Assembly (NCBI GenBank): GCA_035550735.1
Contig: DASZOM010000046.1
Span: 1-64,000, forward strand
Length of the DNA: 64,000 nucleotides
Reading direction: 5' to 3'
From: JANQRA01 sp035550735
GTDB taxonomy: Bacteria > Actinomycetota > Acidimicrobiia > Spongiisociales > ZC4RG35
The notes below the pieces were generated by a model, which did no database searches, was not told where the DNA came from, and saw nothing but the letters and a program-made list of their open reading frames with translations. Positions 42,600 through 50,568 of this stretch are shown here, piece after piece (the stretch's first letter is position 1; each line of letters begins with the position of its first letter). Made by a program: the position numbers and the translations under genes.

Positions 42600-43712
42600 T
42601 CAGCCCAGGTCGAAGACCCCGGCGAGCTGGTCGCGGAACGCGACCGTCGGCAGGAGGACCGCCGCCCCATAGGAGGTCCGGTAGTTGGCGACCTCGATCG
42701 AGAATCGCCGGACCTGGCTCTTGTCGATGCCGCGGTATCGCCACGCCGTCGCCACCGCCTGGCCGAAGGACCATGACGAGTCGACACGCACCGACGAGGT
42801 GACGGCGGCCAGCTTGTTGGTCAACGATCCCGGCGAGGAGAACCCGGCGGCCCGTGCCGCGAGCTGGAAGAGGGCATCCTGCTGACGTTGCTGCCGAGCG
42901 AAGTCAGAGCCACCGGAGGCCTGCCACACGCCGTCCGACAGCTGCTCCTGATGCCGGGAGCGCACCCATGCGAGCGCGGTCTCCCCGTCGACCCGCTGAC
43001 AGCCGGTGCTCTCGATCAGCAGATGCGACTTGAGGTCACGGGTGGGGCGATCGACACAGACGTCGATGCCCCCCATGACGTCGACCACCCTGGCGAAGCC
43101 GGCGAAATTGATCCGGGCGAGGTGGTCGATGGGGATGCCGGTGTAATCCTCGACCATGATCGCCAGCAGCTCCGACCCCGACGCCGCCTCGGAGCAGCCC
43201 CCGAGCCCGGTGTTGAGACGTGTGAACGATCCCTTGCACAGATTCCAGACGTAGAGGTCGCGAGGCAGGCTGACCAGGATCGGAGCCCCCTCGACCGGCT
43301 GCAACGCCAGGATGATGGTGTCGGCGAGGTAGCCCGACGCGTCGGTGCCCACCAGCAGGTAGGACTCGAAGACCTCGTCGGGCATCGGCTCCCCGCGGGC
43401 AGCTGCGTTGAATTCCTCGTCACCCGCGACCGTGGCGAGCCGCTCCTCGATCAGCGCCATCTCCTGGTCGAGATCGAATACCGGCTCGTCGAAGTAGTCG
43501 AAGTGGAGCGGTGGCGCAGTTCCCGGGACAGGGTCCTCGGTGGCCTCGATGTCCGAACGCGCGTCACCGGGGTCGAAGTCCTCCACTGCGACCGCGGCCA
43601 GCGCCGAGCTCAGCTGGTAGGCGTAGAAGGAGCCCAAGCCGAGAAGAGCGCCCACCAGGAGGATGATGAGCGCCTTGACGGGGTGGAACACCACGTATTT
43701 GACCAGGGCCAA
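42600..43712 (-). CDS. LytR-CpsA-Psr (LCP) family cell-wall glycopolymer ligase
   Basis: A 370-residue membrane-anchored enzyme that transfers polyprenyl-linked glycopolymers (teichoic acid or arabinogalactan type) to peptidoglycan. An N-terminal membrane helix (residues ~10-35) is followed by the extracytoplasmic LCP domain with VSLPRDLYVWN, NFAGFARVVDVMGGIDVCV and the Arg-rich ALAWVRSRH that binds pyrophosphate. The start is TTG at 43712, 9 nt after a TAGCCT box; GTG at 43694 is an alternative. Confidence 0.87.
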   Translation of the reverse strand: MALVKYVVFHPVKALIILLVGALLGLGSFYAYQLSSALAAVAVEDFDPGDARSDIEATEDPVPGTAPPLHFDYFDEPVFDLDQEMALIEERLATVAGDEEFNAAARGEPMPDEVFESYLLVGTDASGYLADTIILALQPVEGAPILVSLPRDLYVWNLCKGSFTRLNTGLGGCSEAASGSELLAIMVEDYTGIPIDHLARINFAGFARVVDVMGGIDVCVDRPTRDLKSHLLIESTGCQRVDGETALAWVRSRHQEQLSDGVWQASGGSDFARQQRQQDALFQLAARAAGFSSPGSLTNKLAAVTSSVRVDSSWSFGQAVATAWRYRGIDKSQVRRFSIEVANYRTSYGAAVLLPTVAFRDQLAGVFDLG

Positions 43713-43741
43713 AACCCCGAGAGGCTAACCCGCGGCCTGCC

Positions 43742-44146
43742 TCACTCCCGGGTGATGTGCACCGTCCCGGTGAACAGGCCGGCGATGCGCCCGTCAGGGC
43801 GGGTCACCTCGGCCCGGTAGGTGCCCAGGGTCCGGCCCCGGGACGATTCGCGGACCCGCGCCAGCAGCCGATCCCCGGGACGACAGGCCGCCGTCAGCAC
43901 GAGATGGGTGTCGATGGCGACCGCCCGGTCACCGGCCGAGTTGGAGGCGAGAGAGAAGGCGCAGTCCGCCAGCGAGAAGATCACGCCGCCATGGCCCACA
44001 CCCAGGAAGTTGCAGTGGGCCGGGGTGACGTGGAGACCGACGACGATCTCCTCCGGGGTCACCTCCACCAGCTCGATCCCAAGCCCTCGGGCGTACTCGT
44101 CGGCAGCGAGCATGTCGCCCACTCGCACCTGGTCGAATCCGGACAC
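43742..44146 (-). CDS. PaaI-like hotdog-fold thioesterase
   Basis: A 134-residue hotdog protein with the PaaI pattern NFLGVGHGGVIFSLADCAF, in which the conserved Gly-His-Gly-Gly and the Asp of the active site are present. Such enzymes hydrolyse aryl- or acyl-CoA thioesters as a homotetramer. GTG start at 44146, 8 nt after a TACCCT box. It is divergent from purC. No phenylacetate genes are in the window, so substrate is open. Confidence 0.85.
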   Translation of the reverse strand: MSGFDQVRVGDMLAADEYARGLGIELVEVTPEEIVVGLHVTPAHCNFLGVGHGGVIFSLADCAFSLASNSAGDRAVAIDTHLVLTAACRPGDRLLARVRESSRGRTLGTYRAEVTRPDGRIAGLFTGTVHITRE

Positions 44147-44154
44147 GGAGCCGG

Positions 44155-44160
44155 AGGGTA
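44155..44160 (-). promoter_or_regulatory. -10 box, leaderless promoter of the paaI-like gene
   Basis: TACCCT on the minus strand, 8 nt before the GTG at 44146. Confidence 0.42.
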
Positions 44161-44177
44161 GATCACCGCCCCGGCGC

Positions 44178-44183
44178 TACGCT
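44178..44183 (+). promoter_or_regulatory. -10 box, leaderless promoter of purCSQL-mobA
   Basis: TACGCT lies 8 nt before the GTG start of purC. Confidence 0.45.
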
Positions 44184-44191
44184 CCCACCGC

Positions 44192-45070
44192 GTGCTGGCT
44201 CTACCCCACATCGCATCCGGCAAGGTCAGGGAGATCTACGAGATCGACTCCGAGCGACTCCTCTTCGTCGCCACCGACCGGATCTCCGCGTACGACGTGA
44301 TCCTCCACCAGACCATCCCCGACAAGGGAAGGGTGCTCACCGGGCTCAGCCTCCACTTCTTCGACCTTCTCGACACCCCGAACCACCTGGTCGGCACGGA
44401 CCTCTCGAAGATCGACGGGTTGGGCGACGAGGACCAGGAGGACCTCGCCGGCCGGGCCATGGTGGTGCGCCGGGCCGAAGTCGTGCCCGTGGAGTGTGTC
44501 GTGCGCGGCTACCTGTACGGATCATCGTGGCGCGAGTACAGGGACGGGGGCGGGCCGACCACAGAGCATCTCCCACCGGGTCTGCAGCTTGCGGACAAGC
44601 TCGACGAGCCGATCTTCACCCCGGCGACCAAGGCTGTCACCGGGCACGACGAGAACCTCACCGAGGCACAGACCCGGCAGATCCTCGGCGACGACCTCTA
44701 CGAAGAGCTCCGGCGCCGGTCCATCGACATCTACACCCGGGCGAACGAGTACGCCGCCGCAAAGGGGGTCATCCTCGCCGACACCAAGTTCGAGTTCGGC
44801 CATGCCGACGGGGAGCTGATCCTCATCGACGAGGTCCTCACCCCGGATTCCTCTCGCTACTGGCCCGCCGACGAGTACCGCCCGGGAAGCGAGGTTCCCT
44901 CCTTCGACAAGCAGTACGTCAGGGAGTGGCTGGAACGCCAGCCCTGGGACAAGAGCCCGCCGCCACCCGACCTGCCCGACCAAATCGTCGACGGCACCCG
45001 GGCGCGCTACATCGAGGCCTTCGAGCGGATCACCGGCGAAGACTTCGACGATTATCTGGCGGGCCGATGA
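44192..45070 (+). CDS. purC: SAICAR synthetase
   Basis: A 292-residue enzyme joining CAIR and aspartate with ATP. Visible: SGKVREIYEID, the signature VVPVECVVRGYLYGSSW and LADTKFEFG. The length matches the longer (about 290-residue) form rather than the 235-residue E. coli form. GTG start at 44192; the stop overlaps the purS start (ATGA). First gene of a five-gene coupled operon. Confidence 0.95.
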   Translation: MLALPHIASGKVREIYEIDSERLLFVATDRISAYDVILHQTIPDKGRVLTGLSLHFFDLLDTPNHLVGTDLSKIDGLGDEDQEDLAGRAMVVRRAEVVPVECVVRGYLYGSSWREYRDGGGPTTEHLPPGLQLADKLDEPIFTPATKAVTGHDENLTEAQTRQILGDDLYEELRRRSIDIYTRANEYAAAKGVILADTKFEFGHADGELILIDEVLTPDSSRYWPADEYRPGSEVPSFDKQYVREWLERQPWDKSPPPPDLPDQIVDGTRARYIEAFERITGEDFDDYLAGR

Positions 45071-45309
45071 GAGTCACCGTCACCATCGACCGGCGCCCCG
45101 AGATCGCCGACCCCGAGGGGACCACGGTGAGACGGGCGCTCCACGAGCTCGGATTCACCGAGACCGAGCAGGTGCGAATGGACCGGGTGATCCACCTCGA
45201 CGTGGCCGGCGACGACCCTGAGCTCGTCAGGAAGCGAGTCGAGGACATGTGCCGTCAGCTCCTCGCCAATCCCGTGCTCGAGGACTTCACGGTCGAGGTG
45301 GAGCGATGA
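45067..45309 (+). CDS. purS: FGAM synthase, PurS subunit
   Basis: An 80-residue PurS, the small subunit that bridges PurQ and PurL in FGAM synthase. It reads VTVTIDRRPEIADPEG then VRMDRVIHLDVAG and a C-terminal NPVLEDFTVEVE, the standard pattern. ATGA overlaps on both sides couple it to purC and purQ. Confidence 0.93.
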   Translation: MRVTVTIDRRPEIADPEGTTVRRALHELGFTETEQVRMDRVIHLDVAGDDPELVRKRVEDMCRQLLANPVLEDFTVEVER

Positions 45310-45950
45310 CCACCGCCGTGGTCGTGTTCCCCGGGGTCAACTGCGAGCGCGACGTGGTCCACGCCCTGCAGGCGTTGGGTGGCGAAACCGAGCTGGTGTG
45401 GCATCGCGAGACCGACCTCTCCGGATTCGACGGGGTGGTCCTCCCGGGCGGGTTCGCCCACGGCGACGCTCTCCGCACCGGCGCCATCGCCCGCTTCTCC
45501 CCGGTGATGAGTGAGGTGACCCGTCTCGCCGAGCTGGGCGCCCCCGTCCTCGGCATCTGCAACGGGTGGCAGGTGCTCTGCGAGGCAGGGCTTCTCCCCG
45601 GCGCCCACATCCCCAATCGTGATCTCTCCTTCATATGCCGATTCGTCGAGGTCGAGGTGGTCGACACCGACTCGATCCTGACCCGCGGCGCCGAGCCGGG
45701 GAGCCGGCTCCGTCTGCCACTCAACTCGTACGAGGGCAATTGGGTGGATCCCACCGGTCGGGGACGGGTGGTCCTCCGCTATGTCGACGACCCCAACGGC
45801 TCCCAGGACCGCGCCGCCGCGATCACCAACACCCACGGCAACGTGGTGGGGGTGATGCCACATCCGGAACGGGCCACCGACGAGCTGATCGGATCCATCG
45901 ACGGCCAGGTTCTCCTCGAGGGGTTCCTCCACTCACTCCTCCCGGTTTGA
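45306..45950 (+). CDS. purQ: FGAM synthase, glutamine amidotransferase subunit PurQ
   Basis: A 214-residue class I glutaminase feeding ammonia to PurL. The nucleophile Cys is in LGICNGWQVL (residue ~84), the oxyanion region is LPGGFAHGD, and the His/Glu pair is in MPHPERATDE. Coupled to purS by an ATGA overlap. Unlike the other joints in this operon, it is separated from purL by 94 bp, which hold a partial copy of the purL 5' end. Confidence 0.94.
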   Translation: MTTAVVVFPGVNCERDVVHALQALGGETELVWHRETDLSGFDGVVLPGGFAHGDALRTGAIARFSPVMSEVTRLAELGAPVLGICNGWQVLCEAGLLPGAHIPNRDLSFICRFVEVEVVDTDSILTRGAEPGSRLRLPLNSYEGNWVDPTGRGRVVLRYVDDPNGSQDRAAAITNTHGNVVGVMPHPERATDELIGSIDGQVLLEGFLHSLLPV

Positions 45951-45952
45951 CC

Positions 45953-45991
45953 ATGCTGACCGGGCCGCTTCACCGCCAACTCGGCATGACC
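45953..45991 (+). repeat. Partial upstream duplicate of the purL start region
   Basis: Thirty-nine bases beginning at the ATG at 45953 match the first 39 bases of purL (46045-46083) at 36 positions. The offset is 92 bp, so the copies are in different frames relative to each other. Confidence 0.88.
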
Positions 45992-46051
45992 ATGATGACC
46001 GATGGGGGACGACCCCCCTCCAACCCCCCGCGCCCCCCGGCACGATGCTGA
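45953..46051 (+). other. Short upstream reading frame overlapping the purL start
   Basis: The frame from ATG 45953 encodes 32 residues: MLTGPLHRQLGM, like the purL N-terminus, then a Pro/Arg-rich tail (GGRPPSNPPRPPARC). It stops with TGA at 46049-46051, just inside purL. It starts 2 nt after the purQ stop. If translated, ribosomes would terminate 4 nt past the purL ATG and could re-initiate, restoring the coupling seen elsewhere in the operon. It may equally be a remnant of a duplication with no function. Confidence 0.5.
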
Positions 46052-46083
46052 CCGAGCCGCTCCACCGCCGACTCGGCATGACC
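46045..46083 (+). repeat. purL start region, second member of the direct repeat
   Basis: The genuine first 13 codons of purL, repeated with 3 mismatches at 45953-45991. Confidence 0.88.
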
Positions 46084-48180
46084 GATGACGAGTACGAGTC
46101 GGCGATTGGGATCCTGGGTCGCGACCCGAACCCGGCGGAGCTGGCCATGTACTCGGTGATGTGGTCGGAGCACTGCTCCTACAAGTCCTCACGGTCGCAT
46201 CTCGGCCGATTCCCCACCGATGCCCCCTGGGTGGTCGTCGGGCCCGGGGAGAACGCAGGAGTGGTCGACATCGGGGATGGCTGGCTCGCCGCCATACGGA
46301 TCGAGAGCCACAACCACCCGTCGTTCGTGGAGCCCTATCAGGGCGCCGCCACAGGAGTCGGCGGCATCCTCCGCGACGTCTTCACCATGGGGGCCCGTCC
46401 GATCGCCCTCTGGGACCAGATCCGGTTCGGTCCGCTCGACGAGCCCCGCAATCGCTACCTCTTCCAAGGGGTCGTCTCCGGCATCGCCGGCTACGGCAAT
46501 GCCGTCGGAGTCCCCACGGTCGGCGGCGAGCTCGAGTTCGACCCCTGCTACACGGGCAACCCGCTGGTCAACGTGATGTGCCTCGGAATCCTTCGTAGGG
46601 AGAGGCTCGTCCTGGGAACGGCGGGCGAGCCCGGCACCATCGCGGTCCTCCTCGGCAACGCGACCGGTCGCGACGGCATCGGCGGCGCCAGCGTCCTCGC
46701 CTCGGCGTCGTTCGACGAGCAGTCGGCAGAGCTCCGGCCCTCGGTGCAGGTCGGTGATCCCTTCGAGGAGAAGAAGCTCATCGAGGCCTGCCTCGAGCTC
46801 TACGAGGAGGGGCTGGTGGTGGGTGTGCAGGATCTCGGGGCGGCCGGCCTGTCATGCGCCACCTCGGAACCGGCGGGCCGCGCCGGTGTGGGCATGGATG
46901 TCGATCTCGACTCCGTCCATGTCCGGGAACCGGGGATGACCGCCGCCGAGCTGCTCATGTCCGAGTCCCAGGAGCGGATGATGGCGTTTGTCCCACCGGA
47001 CAAGGTCGACGACGTGATCGCAGTCGCCGAGCGATGGGAGATCGACTCGGCCGTCGTGGGGGAGGTGAAACGGGGACCACTGCTCACGGTGCGTCATCAG
47101 GGTGAGGTGGTCGTCGAGATCCCGGCGGCATCGCTCGCCGACGACGCCCCTCGCTACGACCGGCCTGCGGCACGACCGGATTGGCAGGACGACGTGCAGA
47201 GCCGCAGCTTCGACGGTTCCGGGCTGGAGGTCGCCGGGACCCTGCTCGCTCTCCTCTCCGACCCCGCCATCGGATCGTCGGCGTGGGTCCATGAGCAATA
47301 CGACCACATGCTCTTCCTCAACACCGTGGTCGGGCCCGGCGCCGACGCCAACCTGATCCGGGTTCGCGGGACCAGCAAGGGCCTGGCCGTGTCCACCGAC
47401 GGCAACGGCCGGCTCTGCTACCTGGACCCGAGAGCAGGAGCCGCCCGGCTGGTCTACGAGGCGGCCCTGAACGTGGCCGTCACCGGAGCCAGGCCGCTGG
47501 CAATAGTCGACAACCTCAACTTCGGTAACCCGGAGAAGCCCGAGGTGATGTGGCAATTCCGGGAGACGATCGAGGGCATCTCCGAGGCCTGCGAGGCGCT
47601 GGGCATCCCGGTGGTGGGGGGAAACGTCTCGTTCTACAACGAGTCCGACGGCCTCGACATCCATCCCACTCCGGTGGTGGGCCTGCTGGGTCTGGCCGAT
47701 CCGATGCCGGCGACGCCGCCGCGTCTGAGCGCGGCAAGGCCGGGGCTGGAGATCTGGGAGATCGGCCCGGCCGCCGGCTCCAACTTCGACGGCTCGGCGG
47801 TGCAGCGTCTCCACGGCGAGCTCGGCGGTCGACCGACACCTCCCCGGCCCGGCATCGCCGGCGAAGTCATCTCGATGGCGGCCGAGCTGGCGCATCGGGC
47901 TCCGGTCCTGCACGACGTCTCAGACGGCGGAAGCGCAGTCGCATTGGCCGAGATCTGCATCGCCTCGAACGTGGGCGCGAGGGTCGAGATCGAGCATCCC
48001 TTCTCCGAGGACCCGCATCGGTTCCTGGCCATGGTCGAGCCTGGCACGTTGCAGCCCTCCCTCCCGGCACGACTCCTGGGAACGGTCGAGGTGGGGCCGA
48101 TCACCATCAACGGGCAGTCAGTCAGCCTGGCCGAGTCGACCGATGCCTGGGCCAATGCCCTCCCCCGCGCCCTGGCATGA
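46045..48180 (+). CDS. purL: FGAM synthase, PurL subunit
   Basis: A 711-residue small-type PurL, the ATP-dependent catalytic subunit that works with PurS and PurQ. Visible: MWSEHCSYKSSR, ESHNHPSFVEPYQGAATGVG and GGNVSFYNES; the two AIRS-like halves are about residues 50-340 and 400-700. The start at 46045 fits the family N-terminus (PLHRRLGMTDDEYE). The region just upstream carries a partial duplicate of this start. Its stop overlaps the mobA start (ATGA). Confidence 0.96.
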   Translation: MLTEPLHRRLGMTDDEYESAIGILGRDPNPAELAMYSVMWSEHCSYKSSRSHLGRFPTDAPWVVVGPGENAGVVDIGDGWLAAIRIESHNHPSFVEPYQGAATGVGGILRDVFTMGARPIALWDQIRFGPLDEPRNRYLFQGVVSGIAGYGNAVGVPTVGGELEFDPCYTGNPLVNVMCLGILRRERLVLGTAGEPGTIAVLLGNATGRDGIGGASVLASASFDEQSAELRPSVQVGDPFEEKKLIEACLELYEEGLVVGVQDLGAAGLSCATSEPAGRAGVGMDVDLDSVHVREPGMTAAELLMSESQERMMAFVPPDKVDDVIAVAERWEIDSAVVGEVKRGPLLTVRHQGEVVVEIPAASLADDAPRYDRPAARPDWQDDVQSRSFDGSGLEVAGTLLALLSDPAIGSSAWVHEQYDHMLFLNTVVGPGADANLIRVRGTSKGLAVSTDGNGRLCYLDPRAGAARLVYEAALNVAVTGARPLAIVDNLNFGNPEKPEVMWQFRETIEGISEACEALGIPVVGGNVSFYNESDGLDIHPTPVVGLLGLADPMPATPPRLSAARPGLEIWEIGPAAGSNFDGSAVQRLHGELGGRPTPPRPGIAGEVISMAAELAHRAPVLHDVSDGGSAVALAEICIASNVGARVEIEHPFSEDPHRFLAMVEPGTLQPSLPARLLGTVEVGPITINGQSVSLAESTDAWANALPRALA

Positions 48181-48752
48181 GCGAAGTACCGCTCGGCGCC
48201 ATCCTCACCGGGGGCAGGAGCACACGCATGGGATCCGACAAGGCCAAGGTGCTGGTCGGTGGGGAGACCATGCTGGATCGGGTGGCGAGGGCGATGAGGC
48301 GGGTGACCGATCACGTCGTCCTGCTCGGCGCCGATCGCAAGGGTTGGGAATGCTGGCCCGACTCGGTGCATGTCGGGGGGCCTCTGGCCGGGATCGTCAC
48401 CGCCCTCAACCGGATGTCTTCGTCGCGGGCATTGGTCGTGGCGGTCGACCAGCCGTTCGTCGACTCCGCCACCCTGGAGAGACTGGTCGCCGTCGACACC
48501 GACCTGCCCGTGGTCCCAGTCGACGAGCATGGAGTGCGGCAGGTGACCTGTGCGGTCTATCCCCGCACGATCGTGGCGGCGGCCAACGAGGAGGCGGGTC
48601 AGGGCGGCTCGATCCAGATGCTGCTCGATCGCGTCTCGTTCCATGCGATCACCCCGGACGAATGGCGCTCGTGGGGTGAGGACGGGAGATCGTGGTTCAG
48701 CGTCGATACCCCTGAGGACGTGGACATCGGCACGGGTCGATTTCCCGACTGA
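48177..48752 (+). CDS. mobA: Molybdenum cofactor guanylyltransferase-like protein
   Basis: A 191-residue nucleotidyltransferase with the signature LTGGRSTRMGSDKAKVLVGG at its N-terminus, as in MobA/MocA, and VVAVDQPFVD with the metal-binding Asp. It attaches GMP (MobA) or CMP (MocA) to molybdopterin. It is coupled to purL (ATGA), an unusual partner. The molybdenum-dependent xanthine dehydrogenase encoded at 53403-56865 is a possible client, though enzymes of that family usually carry the cytosine or unmodified form, so MocA-like activity is an alternative. Confidence 0.82.
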   Translation: MSEVPLGAILTGGRSTRMGSDKAKVLVGGETMLDRVARAMRRVTDHVVLLGADRKGWECWPDSVHVGGPLAGIVTALNRMSSSRALVVAVDQPFVDSATLERLVAVDTDLPVVPVDEHGVRQVTCAVYPRTIVAAANEEAGQGGSIQMLLDRVSFHAITPDEWRSWGEDGRSWFSVDTPEDVDIGTGRFPD

Positions 48753-48806
48753 CGGTTTCACCGTCAGGGGCGTCGGGTACCCGGGACTGCCTACAGAGGA
48801 GAGACC

Positions 48807-49034
48807 ATGGCCATTGGGAAGTTCTGGGCGTTGGGTGGCGTGGCAGCCGCAGCCCTGGCCCTCTTCAGCCGGATGCGACGGCAGGGGACACCCGAGGAGG
48901 GGAGTGTCTGGCAGCCCGAATCGACGGGGAGGGCCCCCGATCCGATCGACCAGGCCATAGCCGAGTCCTTTCCCGCCTCAGACCCGCCTTCGTACGCCGG
49001 ATCCACCAGCACCGCCGACAGGGACGGTGTCTGA
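48807..49034 (+). CDS. Small conserved protein with ESFPASDPPS motif
   Basis: A 75-residue protein with an N-terminal hydrophobic stretch (FWALGGVAAAALALF), a short basic patch (RMRRQ) and a C-terminal DPIDQAIAESFPASDPPSY. The latter motif recurs in small uncharacterised bacterial proteins. A GAGGAGAG ribosome-binding site precedes the ATG at 48807. Probably membrane-anchored; function unknown. Confidence 0.65.
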   Translation: MAIGKFWALGGVAAAALALFSRMRRQGTPEEGSVWQPESTGRAPDPIDQAIAESFPASDPPSYAGSTSTADRDGV

Positions 49035-49127
49035 CGGTCCCAGCGCAATCGTCGGCAAGATGACTGGTCACCGCGAAAACTTCGCCTGAATCCCGGCCAG
49101 GGGCTGGGAAGCCGACCGGTCTCGCCC

Positions 49128-49133
49128 TAGCAT
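49128..49133 (+). promoter_or_regulatory. -10 box, leaderless promoter of purF-purM
   Basis: TAGCAT lies 7 nt before the GTG start of purF, at the end of a 106-bp gap in which I see no other defined site. Confidence 0.48.
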
Positions 49134-49140
49134 CGGACTC

Positions 49141-50568
49141 GTGCCCGAGGTGGCGATCGCACTCGAAGAAGGGCCCCGCGAGTCGTGTGGGGTGATGGCC
49201 GCCTACTCGACCACGGAACGGGTCTCTCACCTCCTCTACTTCGGGCTGTTCGCCCTCCAGCACCGCGGTCAGGAGTCAGCCGGCATCGCCTCCTCCGACG
49301 GGGAGACGGTCACGGTGTTCAAAGACCTCGGGCTGGTGGCACAAGTCTTCGACGAGCCGGCCCTGGCCGGGCTGGACGGCCACCTCGGCATCGGTCACAC
49401 CAGGTACTCCACGACCGGGTCCAACAACTGGGCCAACGCCCAACCAGCCCATCGTCAGGTCGGAGACACCAGTGTCGCCCTCGGTCACAACGGCAACCTG
49501 ACCAACACCTCCCAGCTGGCGGCTTCGCTTGGCGTCAGCGGGGCCACCACGGACTCCGACCTGATGGCGGAGGGGATCGCCCGGGCCATAGACGACAACC
49601 GCTCCGACGCCCGCGGGCTCGAGGTGGCGCTGATGAAGGTCGCCCCCACCTGGGAGGGCGCCTTCTCCCTGGTCATCATGGATCAGGGGCGAATCGTCGG
49701 TCTGCGCGACCCCCACGGCTTTCGCCCCCTCTGCCTCGGCTCGCTGCCCAACGGCGGGTGGGTGATCGCTTCGGAGACGGCGGCGCTCGATCTGGTGGGG
49801 GCCCGCTTCGTCCGCGAGGTCGCCGCCGGGGAGATGGTCGTCATCGACGCCGGCGGGCCCAAGTCGTACTACCCGTTCCCCCAGACCCAGCCCGGGCTCT
49901 GCCTCTTCGAATTCGTCTACTTCGCCCGACCCGACAGCCACATGTACGGGAGATCCATCCACGCCGCCCGTCATGCCATGGGACGGGCGCTCTCCGCAGA
50001 GCACCCGGCCGCCGCCGACGTGATCGTGCCCGTCCCCGAATCGGGCATTCCCGCAGCCCAGGGCTTCGCCGCGGCGAGCGGCATCCCCTACGCCGACGGG
50101 CTGGTCAAGAACCGGTACGTGGGACGGACCTTCATCGAGCCCACCCAGATGCTTCGGGACCAGGGCATCAAGCTCAAGCTCAATCCCATACCCGACAACC
50201 TGGAGGGCAGACGGGTGGTCCTCGTCGACGACTCCATCGTCAGGGGATCCACGACCCGCAAGCTGGTGTCGATGGTGAGGGAGGCAGGTGCCACCGAGGT
50301 GCATCTCCGGGTCTCCTCGCCCCCTTATCGCTGGCCCTGCTTCTACGGCATGGACACCTCCGACCGGGAGACCCTGATCGCGAGCCACATGGAAGTCGAG
50401 GAGATCCGGAGCCATCTCGGAGCGGACTCCCTCGGATATCTCTCCCTGGAGGGCCTGCTCGAGGCCACCGGTGTCGCCGACGCCGGCTTCTGCACGGCCT
50501 GTCTCTCCGGCGAGTATCCCACCGAAGTCCCGGGCACCGCCGACAAGTACCAGCTGGAACGTCGGTAA
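49141..50568 (+). CDS. purF: Amidophosphoribosyltransferase
   Basis: A 475-residue enzyme for the committed step, making phosphoribosylamine from PRPP and glutamine. The nucleophile Cys is at residue 16 (RESCGVMAAY), so a 15-residue propeptide must be removed, as in the B. subtilis type. Four candidate [4Fe-4S] ligands of that type are present: GLCLFEF, RWPCFYG and the CTAC near the C-terminus. The PRPP loop is VVLVDDSIVRGSTT. GTG start; purM begins directly after the stop. Confidence 0.95.
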   Translation: MPEVAIALEEGPRESCGVMAAYSTTERVSHLLYFGLFALQHRGQESAGIASSDGETVTVFKDLGLVAQVFDEPALAGLDGHLGIGHTRYSTTGSNNWANAQPAHRQVGDTSVALGHNGNLTNTSQLAASLGVSGATTDSDLMAEGIARAIDDNRSDARGLEVALMKVAPTWEGAFSLVIMDQGRIVGLRDPHGFRPLCLGSLPNGGWVIASETAALDLVGARFVREVAAGEMVVIDAGGPKSYYPFPQTQPGLCLFEFVYFARPDSHMYGRSIHAARHAMGRALSAEHPAAADVIVPVPESGIPAAQGFAAASGIPYADGLVKNRYVGRTFIEPTQMLRDQGIKLKLNPIPDNLEGRRVVLVDDSIVRGSTTRKLVSMVREAGATEVHLRVSSPPYRWPCFYGMDTSDRETLIASHMEVEEIRSHLGADSLGYLSLEGLLEATGVADAGFCTACLSGEYPTEVPGTADKYQLERR

